This document shows, piece by piece, positions 31,221-37,073 of a stretch of DNA of 37,073 nt. The stretch covers positions 1 to 37,073 of the forward strand of contig JBBTCJ010000148.1 in assembly GCA_038043285.1 (NCBI GenBank), written 5' to 3'. The stretch comes from JBBTCJ01 sp038043285 (GTDB lineage Bacteria > Planctomycetota > Phycisphaerae > UBA1845). Positions within the stretch are counted from its first letter, which is position 1; every line of letters starts with the position of its first letter. The notes below the pieces were generated by a model. The model saw nothing but the letters and a program-made list of their open reading frames with translations, was not told the DNA's origin and made no database searches. A program made the position numbers and the translations under genes.

Positions 31221-32366
31221 ATGGGCAAGAAGACAAGGACGTCGGGCAGACGAACGGGCGGCTCCACCAACGGCGATACTCGCGGCGCCTCCGGCAAACT
31301 CGAATCCCTCGCCGCCGGCGTGGTCGAGGCGGCCTACCAGAAGCACGACCCCGAAATGCTCGTGCCCGCGAGGCTGCTGAGCAACGTGACCTTCAACGAA
31401 CGCACCAGCCACATCGAGATGGGCGACGCCAAGCAGGCGCGGAGCTTCTTCAACTACGGCCAAGCCAAGCGCTTCATGCAGACCCTGCTGGTCGCGTCGA
31501 AATGCAAAGAGCTGATCGCCCGCGGCAAGACCGCCAGCATCCGGCAGATTTATTACCTCGCCAAGCACACCATCAAGGGTACCAACGAGAAAACCTTCGA
31601 CGCCCAGGAGGAGTCCGACCCGATCATCGAGGACGTCGAGGTCACCGTCGACGCCTTGCGCGAAGAGCTGCACGTCTTCGCCTCCAACCGCGGCAACCTC
31701 GCGGGACCGATCACCCTCGTGGACGCGGGCAGCACGCTGGATTGCGCCGCCATGGGCAGCGCCGGATACGCCGTCCCCAGCATCTGCGAACCCGACGTCA
31801 TCCAGTTCAAGAAGTGTCAGGCCAAGTTCGTCCTGCACGTGGAAAAAGACACCGTCTGGCGGAGGTTCCACGAGGACCGCTTCTGGGACACGCATCAATG
31901 CATCGTCTCGCACGGCGGCGGCCAGCCGGCGCGCGGCATGCGGCGGCTGCTGCGAAGAATGCACGAAGAGTTGAAGCTCCCGGTGTTCGTCCTGCTCGAT
32001 AACGATCCGTGGGGGTATTACATCTACTCGGTCATCAAGCACGGGTCGATCAACCTCGCCTACGAGTCGCGGCGGATGGCCATCCCCGACGCGAAGTTCA
32101 TCGGCGTCTCGGCCTTCGACTACGACCGCTGCGAGATGACCGACGACGTGAAGATCGAACTCGACGCTACGGACATCAAGCGGGCCAAGCAGATCGCCAG
32201 TTATCCCTGGTTCGCCGACAAGAAGCCCTGGCAGCGCGAAATCAAGAAGCTCCTCTCCAACGGCTTCAAGATGGAGGTCGAAGCCATGATCTCCAAAGAC
32301 CTCGAATACCTCACCGAGGAATACGTGCCGATGAAATTGAAAGACAAGAAGCAGTGGTTGGAGTAA
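31221..32366 (+). CDS. top6A: Topoisomerase VI subunit A (Spo11/Top6A family)
   Basis: A 381-residue type IIB topoisomerase DNA-cleaving subunit, the family of archaeal Top6A and eukaryotic Spo11. The start MGKKTRTSGRR follows GGAGGG by a few bases; a longer frame opens at 31149. The winged-helix/CAP region contains the catalytic motif TASIRQIYYLAKH; the second Tyr (112) aligns with the one that attacks DNA. The Toprim domain supplies HVEKD (Glu208) and LLDNDPWGYYIY (Asp260, Asp262) for metal binding. Length matches archaeal Top6A. No GHKL-type subunit B gene lies on either side: upstream is tRNA-Ala, downstream a broken transposase. The N-terminal ~25 residues are Gly/Ser/Thr-rich and probably disordered. 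Confidence 0.92.
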   Translation: MGKKTRTSGRRTGGSTNGDTRGASGKLESLAAGVVEAAYQKHDPEMLVPARLLSNVTFNERTSHIEMGDAKQARSFFNYGQAKRFMQTLLVASKCKELIARGKTASIRQIYYLAKHTIKGTNEKTFDAQEESDPIIEDVEVTVDALREELHVFASNRGNLAGPITLVDAGSTLDCAAMGSAGYAVPSICEPDVIQFKKCQAKFVLHVEKDTVWRRFHEDRFWDTHQCIVSHGGGQPARGMRRLLRRMHEELKLPVFVLLDNDPWGYYIYSVIKHGSINLAYESRRMAIPDAKFIGVSAFDYDRCEMTDDVKIELDATDIKRAKQIASYPWFADKKPWQREIKKLLSNGFKMEVEAMISKDLEYLTEEYVPMKLKDKKQWLE

Positions 32367-32586
32367 CCCGTGGCTTACGCCCCGCACCGGGCATTGCGGG
32401 CCATCGAGTCCAATTCGAGGGGGATTTCTCGGCCAGGCAGCCCATTGGCTCAACTTCGACGTACTTTGTCGGATCGCCCAAGAGACGATGTAGATCCTCG
32501 GATGAGAATTAGCCCAAGTTAGACAGTTGGCGAGTCAAATTGCCCCTGGCGGAGTCGTCAAGGGGGATTCGAGCAAAAAGTCGTGA

Positions 32587-33023
32587 CTACATTTGTCGGA
32601 CCTCATCGAGGGTCCGCAGCCGCTGCGGGAGCGTCGAACCCAGGCGATGGAGCAGACCTTCTGGGCCTTGTCCGGCGTGGTGACGCAACGCACGCGAATG
32701 GAGTGTCCCCGGCCGTCGGCGTGTTTGGCTTTCAACACCACATCGCCGCTCTTGATCCTGGCAAACTCCTCCACCAGCGTGCGCGGGGCGTCGCCCGACC
32801 CTGCGCCGCGCATCCACTGGGCGAGCGTTTTCCACAGCGCGTACGCCAGGAAGCACACCAGGATATGAGCCTTCACGCGGTCCTGTTTTTGATGCCGGAT
32901 CGGGCGTATCTCCAGCTCATCCTTGGTAATCCGAAACGCCCATTCGGCTTCGGTCAGTTGAACGTAACGCTTCCACAACGTGACCGGGTCGAGATCGTTC
33001 AGGTTCGTCCGCAGCAGGTAACA
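32587..33023 (-). pseudogene. Broken C-terminal fragment of an IS4/IS1634-like transposase
   Basis: On the minus strand the 3' part of a DDE transposase gene remains. It begins abruptly after an in-frame TGA at CYLLRTNLNDLDPVTL and continues WKRYVQLTEAEWAFRITKDELEIRP, KAHILVCFLAYALWKTL and PRTLVEEFARIKSGDVVLKAK, all typical of the end of IS4/IS1634-type transposases, including the Y-x2-LTEAE-x3-R-x2-K catalytic Glu region. A frameshift near 32660 moves the natural ending (LLHRLGSTLPQRLRTLDEVRQM) into another frame. The N-terminal two thirds, with the catalytic Asp residues, is missing. The sequence at about 32495-32580 (AATTAGCCCAAGTTAGACAG) may be the old element end. Confidence 0.8.
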
Positions 33024-33064
33024 TCAGCCCTGCGGCAAGCAACCACTTGCCCGAACCGGCTTCG

Positions 33065-34504
33065 TCAATAGGCGCCCCCACAATTGGCGTTGGCACAGAA
33101 CTTTGTCGCCGAAACCCACGTCCCCCCCTGAGCCGTGCACGCACACTGCGTAAGTTGCTCGCAGGAGTCGTCGGGCATGCAGCACACGCGAACCCAACCA
33201 AGACTTTCGCAATTGTCCGGGATGCCGTTCCTGTTGCAATCCCCGATCGTTGCCAGATCACATGAATCCGGGACATCGTTGCCGTTGCAATCCGGGCTCG
33301 TTCCGTCCGCGACCTCGCACTTGTCGGGAATCTGGTTCTGATTACAGTCCGCCGCGGCGTCGACGACGAACTCGTAGGCCCCCATGTCGACCACGCCGCA
33401 GGCGACGCGCGGATTGCCGGCAAGATCGAAGGGGATCGGTTCCTGCGTTACCCCATCCCAGTCCAGATCACCAATGTCGGTCGGCAGGAAGGCGTTGCTC
33501 CCGGTATTGACGCACGGTGAGGATATTCGCAGATCGTACTGCCGATTCGCCGCACTGCTAAAAAGCGGGTCGGCACCAATCAGACCCGGGCCCGAGCACC
33601 ACCCATCCTCAATATCGCTATGCGCGATCGTCGCTCTAGCGCACCCGGGAATCGCGAAGGCGCCGTCGCGCGCCATGGGATCGTGCCGGATAATGGAGCT
33701 ATAGATCGACAGATACCGGGAGTCCGCGACAATGAGCTCGTTGGTCTCCGAATAAGTCTCGCGATTGCCGTAGAACGTACAGTTCACAATGTTCACTGCA
33801 CCCCATTGTACCGCAATGGCTGTGGCTGTCACCGCGACATTCCCGACGAACAGGCAGTTGGTAAACTGCAAACCGGCATATTTACCGAACACACCGGCGG
33901 CCCCCAGCGGACGGTCATCAGCGATTGGACTGCAGGGTGCAGGAGAGCAAGTTGTCGTTCCGTTGTCGGTGCCGTTTTCACGAAAAATGCAGTTGATGAA
34001 CTTCGCCAAGCCCTGTTCCACATAGACCGCCGCTCCGAAGTAGTCACCGAGGTTGTGCTCGAAGATGCAATCCACGAAGGTCACAGAGCCATCGAACATC
34101 GCGACACCTCCGCCGCCGTCGTCGAATCCCGAGGTGTGGTCCCCGTTGGCGATGGTGAAGCCCCGGATGTACGCGGCACCGCCGACGTAAAGTACGGTCT
34201 GCGTGTGCCCGCCGTCGAGGATCGTGGGGTTGGCGCGCGGGTTGCTCTGGGCCGCGGAAGTTTCAAAACCGGCAAAGCCGCCGATCAACCGCCGACCAAC
34301 GCCGAAGTTACCGACATACGTGCCCGCCTGGACCCAGATTTCGTCTCCCGACCTCGCGCGCTGCAGCGCCGAGGTCAAACTGCACGCGTTTGCCCAACTC
34401 GAGCAGTCGCCGGCGCCGTTGACTTTGGCGAACTTAACGACCCCGTAACCCGTCCCCGGTAGCATTCCCAGGACGACGATGGTTGCCATAGGCACTTGAC
34501 GCAT
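33065..34504 (-). CDS. Secreted right-handed beta-helix protein
   Basis: A 479-residue exported protein. The start MRQVPMATIVVLGML is chosen because GGAGG lies 6 nt upstream; the frame also opens 11 codons earlier. A signal peptide ends near GTGYG. About residues 28-360 form a parallel beta-helix of the type seen in polysaccharide-binding or lyase-like proteins (GDEIWVQAGTYVG, AYIRGFTIANGDH, VTFVDCIFEHN, AKFINCIFREN, LQFTNCLFVGN, VNIVNCTFYGN). Then come VDMGAYEF and three planctomycete-type repeats of the form DCNxNxIPDxC (DCNQNQIPDKCE, DCNGNDVPDSC, DCNRNGIPDNCE). A Cys-rich end follows (VRVCCMPDDSCEQL). It may be a surface adhesin; no catalytic residues are assigned. It lies 16 bp downstream of the remnant gene. 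Confidence 0.85.
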   Translation of the reverse strand: MRQVPMATIVVLGMLPGTGYGVVKFAKVNGAGDCSSWANACSLTSALQRARSGDEIWVQAGTYVGNFGVGRRLIGGFAGFETSAAQSNPRANPTILDGGHTQTVLYVGGAAYIRGFTIANGDHTSGFDDGGGGVAMFDGSVTFVDCIFEHNLGDYFGAAVYVEQGLAKFINCIFRENGTDNGTTTCSPAPCSPIADDRPLGAAGVFGKYAGLQFTNCLFVGNVAVTATAIAVQWGAVNIVNCTFYGNRETYSETNELIVADSRYLSIYSSIIRHDPMARDGAFAIPGCARATIAHSDIEDGWCSGPGLIGADPLFSSAANRQYDLRISSPCVNTGSNAFLPTDIGDLDWDGVTQEPIPFDLAGNPRVACGVVDMGAYEFVVDAAADCNQNQIPDKCEVADGTSPDCNGNDVPDSCDLATIGDCNRNGIPDNCESLGWVRVCCMPDDSCEQLTQCACTAQGGTWVSATKFCANANCGGAY

Positions 34505-34520
34505 TTGCCACCTCCGTTGG

Positions 34521-35258
34521 TTAGGACTCGTAATCATAACGTTTCACTCCTGTGATCCGAACGACCGCATGAATGGTCATCCTCTTGGTGCAGTGCGGTC
34601 CTCGCCGATGTTGTACCGCAGGCGCTGGCGGGACCGTCCCGGCTCGCCTGCAATGGGAGTTCTGTTCCTGTGGGCCATTTGAATAGCCAATGGACGTTGT
34701 CGCGCCGAACTCCGAGCAAATATCCAGCACGTTGACCGATCCGTTGCCGTCGACGTCCGCCCACTTCCGCGTGGTCATGGCGATCGGACTGGTCGCGCCA
34801 CTGCCCTCGAAGACGAAGCTCACGTCGTACTCCGTGCTCGGATGAATCTGCCCGTGACCCACCGTCACCACGCCCCACTCGGCCGAGGCGAGATAGACAG
34901 GGCCATCTTCCAACTCGCGACCCGTGCAGGCGCCGAAGCATGCCCACGTGCCGCTCGGCGGACAATCAGAATTGCTGGAGCATGTCTGATCCACCCTTGT
35001 TCCGCCTTCGCAAGTCTTGGGGCAATCCGCGTCCGTTGCGCAGCTCTGCCCGTGCTGCGAACCCATCTCGCACACCTTCCGAGCGTACAAATCCACGCAG
35101 GAAGTCTCCGGGTCCGACGCGTCACCTTGCACGTGAATCGCAAACCGCGTCGAGCCGTAGTCGGGCGGGGTGATGCTCAGATAGCGCGAGCCGGCGGCCG
35201 ACGCCTGGTTGTCTGACGTGCGGAGCATCATCAATCGACCAGTTTCACCGGAATCCAC
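34521..35258 (-). pseudogene. Remnant of a secreted dockerin-type protein gene, both ends damaged
   Basis: A 245-codon frame without signal peptide. From about residue 20 it carries the planctomycete extracellular module (AAGSRYLSITPP, GDASDPETSCVDLYA, LASAEWGVVTVG, HPSTEYDVSFVF, TTRKWADVDGNGSVNVLDIC), normally found near the C-terminus of a long exported protein. The N-terminal bulk and signal are missing: the 5' end runs directly into the 3' end of the immunity-like gene (28-bp overlap). The second half of the dockerin-like tail is also lost; after VNVLDICSEF the sequence no longer resembles that fold. A Cys-rich insertion (CATDADCPKTC, CSSNSDCPPSGTWACFGAC) is unusual. It is probably a decayed gene, though it could still be translated. 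Confidence 0.6.
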
Positions 35259-36058
35259 TTTTGCGTGGGCTCAAGTTCCAGAAGGCCTTGAACAACCTGG
35301 CGGTTACAAATAAGCTCAGGAAACGACACCGCGTGTGGTGCAAGCCACTCGGCAGAAAGATTCAGGTCCGCAGCGCCCGCGATGGCGCTCCGCTGGTAGG
35401 GAACCTGCCATCCAAGTCGCCGAAATCCGATGCGCCTGCATACTTCACAGCGATCAGGAATCCCGTTCGGTACGATTTCCGTAGACGAATCCATGGGTGA
35501 AAGAACCGAGGTGATGCGAAGCTGCTCGAATACACCCGTGGGTGACTTCGTAGATCGCTCTAGAATCGGGGCGAACGACACACCGGACCAACGCTTCTCA
35601 CGAATCGCTGCGGCCAGCGCTTTGGATGCAAGAAACAGTCCAGGCGGTACCCACACAAGTTGGGCCTTCTTGAGCTTCTTCGTGTGCACAAGAAGAGGCG
35701 ATACAAGGTCTGTTCCACCGCGCCCGCAGCGCGGACAAGCGTCTCGCCCCGAGAATTCCGGTTTCGCCACGATCTTGTACTGGTCGTCGGTCGTGTGGCA
35801 CGCGTAACAACTGAACCACGGCTCAGTGGCCATCTCTTCTGGAGTGGCCTCCACGCGACGACGGCGAAACGGGTCGAGTTTGTATTCCGTAATGAGTTCT
35901 TCGGCCAGGCGATGTTTGCACGACCCAGCGACCAGTTCAAAATCAATGGTCGATCCGCCGGGGCGATCGACGATCGCCTCCGAGAGCTCGACCTTCTTGC
36001 GGAAATTCTCGACTGTACGCCGAGGCCCAAGCACTGAGATGAAAACGTACTCGATCAT
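35231..36058 (-). CDS. Probable immunity protein with paired CxxC motifs
   Basis: A 275-residue soluble protein, start MIEYVFISVLGPRR; an alternative start at 36112 would overlap the toxin gene by 20 bp. There is no signal peptide. The middle holds a zinc-ribbon-like pair of motifs, CYAC (Cys84/87) and CPRC (Cys108/111), and a third pair CEVC (Cys204/207). A pattern of this kind resembles the 'double-CXXCG' immunity proteins that partner polymorphic toxins in myxobacteria (SitI6-type), and the flanking stretches (VWVPPGLFLASKALAAAIREK, WSGVSFAPI) fit such Imm folds. It sits directly after the RHS toxin gene, 34 bp downstream of its stop, the classic place for the cognate immunity. The family call is inference. 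Confidence 0.6.
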   Translation of the reverse strand: MIEYVFISVLGPRRTVENFRKKVELSEAIVDRPGGSTIDFELVAGSCKHRLAEELITEYKLDPFRRRRVEATPEEMATEPWFSCYACHTTDDQYKIVAKPEFSGRDACPRCGRGGTDLVSPLLVHTKKLKKAQLVWVPPGLFLASKALAAAIREKRWSGVSFAPILERSTKSPTGVFEQLRITSVLSPMDSSTEIVPNGIPDRCEVCRRIGFRRLGWQVPYQRSAIAGAADLNLSAEWLAPHAVSFPELICNRQVVQGLLELEPTQKWIPVKLVD

Positions 36059-36092
36059 GTCCGATTCCGGCCGCAATTTCGGGCTTTCCTGT

Positions 36093-37073
36093 CTATCCTC
36101 CACTCGTTGCAACGCCGAGTCTTTCGAACCAGTGATTGATGGCTTCCATTACTTCGGGGATTCCAAGCTCTTTATACACTCGACGATGTGCCTCATAGAT
36201 TTCCTGAGGAGTAAACCGCCTATACCACTCCTCCGGAGACACACCGGGAGGTGCATGCCCTATTATGTCTCTCAATCGACTCGTAACCGACTCCTGCCCC
36301 GCTCCTCGATGGAACAGTTGTTCGGCGAGCACGCCCTCGATGTCATCTGCGTTGGCGATTCCCAGGCGCGGGGCGAACCGCGTTTCGATCAAGTGATGAA
36401 TCTCGACGCCGTTGGCCCGCCGGATACCCCGCGTCAGATTGCGAATCTCCCGAACCGGGCGAACCGTCGCCAGGAACGCCGCCGAGCTCCCGCGGAGGCG
36501 TTTCAACACCTTCCCGCATTTGTCCATCACCTTCAAGTGGCCCCGGCCAATAAATGGCAGGAGAACCGCGAGCTGGTCTGCGTGGAACCCCTCCTCCCGC
36601 CATTCGTTGACCACCAGCGCCAGGTCGCCCCCGTCGTTGAAGGCCCCGACAAACTCGATCCCCGTCCCCAGCCCGTTGGCAACCTCGGTGATCATCTGCC
36701 GGCGCTGTTGAAGCTGGCGAATGAGATCGTCAAAGTCCTCTCCGGTCGGGTCGACGTCGTACGACCCCATCAAGTCCCAGAACCCGGCATAGAACTCCCC
36801 GTGTCGCTGGCGATCCTCGAAATACGCCCGCCAGTTCTTCGTCCCCAGCGGATCGACCCAGTAGGACGGATTCCCCTTGAACGCCTCATACAGATTCATT
36901 CCATCGACGTATCCGGCGGGGTCGGGTTGGAGGAAGCGGGCCAGGCGGGCGTCGTAAGCTTGGGCGCGGTAGTCGTACAGGATCATATCGATCGCGCCGG
37001 TTCCTTCGTCGAGAATGGTCCAGTCCAGCCGCCGACCGGTGAAGCGGTAGGGATTGTGCGGCCGGGGAGTTCC
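36093..37073 (-). CDS. RHS-repeat protein, C-terminal toxin end (5' end outside window)
   Basis: The C-terminal 326 residues of a much larger gene; the frame stays open to the window edge. The last RHS core is seen (NPYRFTGRRLD, DEGTGAIDMILYDYRAQAYDARLARFLQPDP, DGMNLYEAF, WVDPLG), the conserved boundary after which the variable toxin begins. The C-terminal ~250 residues hold a helical linker, a hydrophobic segment and GVEIHHLIETRFAPRLGI, a His-His nuclease-like motif common in RHS/Sit-type toxins, followed by TPQEIYEAHRRVYKELGIPEV, which also recurs in those domains. It is probably a contact-dependent antibacterial toxin, exported and cleaved at the RHS core; nuclease activity is inferred. 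An immunity-like gene follows. Confidence 0.88.
   Translation of the reverse strand, partial: GTPRPHNPYRFTGRRLDWTILDEGTGAIDMILYDYRAQAYDARLARFLQPDPAGYVDGMNLYEAFKGNPSYWVDPLGTKNWRAYFEDRQRHGEFYAGFWDLMGSYDVDPTGEDFDDLIRQLQQRRQMITEVANGLGTGIEFVGAFNDGGDLALVVNEWREEGFHADQLAVLLPFIGRGHLKVMDKCGKVLKRLRGSSAAFLATVRPVREIRNLTRGIRRANGVEIHHLIETRFAPRLGIANADDIEGVLAEQLFHRGAGQESVTSRLRDIIGHAPPGVSPEEWYRRFTPQEIYEAHRRVYKELGIPEVMEAINHWFERLGVATSGG

Noticed and set aside
35450..35510. 'NGIPDRCE' within the immunity-like protein, resembling the planctomycete DCNxNxIPDxCE repeat
   Set aside because: Only one partial match, in a different context and forming a CxxC pair; chance or gene-boundary mixing cannot be told apart, so no repeat was annotated.

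Overview
The window is high-GC, densely coding bacterial DNA, most likely from a planctomycete (Planctomycetota, possibly Phycisphaerae-like) metagenome assembly. The evidence is several secreted proteins with dockerin-like VDGNG/VNVLD tails, 'DCNxNxIPDxCE' repeats and Cys-rich modules of a style common in that phylum, and the frequent absence of Shine-Dalgarno sites. The run of 10 Ns at 25438-25447 shows it is assembled sequence with a gap. This assignment is inference; no rRNA gene is present.

Layout. 1-8 kb: mutM (DNA repair) converges on a leftward set of gamma-glutamyltransferase, an MTAP-type nucleoside phosphorylase and a large exported PQQ-propeller/TPR protein. 8-11.5 kb: selB and selA, the selenocysteine elongation factor and synthase, with no recognisable tRNA-Sec or selenoprotein gene here. 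11.5-14.4 kb: a lower-GC accessory patch with two small unknown genes (each with a plausible promoter or terminator), tRNA-Leu(CAG) with an odd T-loop, two orphan genes and an IS1595/ISXO2-like transposase. 14.7-17.2 kb: a secreted RCC1-repeat protein. 17.4-20.1 kb: a 61-residue basic protein, a FliA/WhiG-type sigma factor, a bidirectional terminator and the rplM-rpsI operon with a good promoter. 20.5-22.8 kb: a beta-class DNA methyltransferase with an apparent in-frame insertion of intergenic-type repeat DNA, then a sulfotransferase. 23.2-27.9 kb: an RND efflux lipoprotein adaptor and permease. 28.2-30.8 kb: a large secreted dockerin-type protein. 30.96-32.4 kb: tRNA-Ala(CGC) and a full-length topoisomerase VI subunit A with no subunit B beside it. 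32.6-37.1 kb: a mosaic of a broken transposase, a secreted beta-helix protein, a secreted-protein gene missing its 5' end, a probable immunity protein with three CxxC pairs, and the C-terminal end of an RHS toxin that runs off the window.

How the genes work together. selB/selA, rplM/rpsI, the RND pair and the RHS toxin/immunity pair are functional partners by position and family. The most unusual items are the topoisomerase VI A gene without its partner, the RHS/immunity cassette abutting a truncated secreted-protein gene, the methyltransferase carrying repeat DNA inside its reading frame, and the low-GC patch beside tRNA-Leu. No CRISPR array, phage module or rRNA gene was seen.
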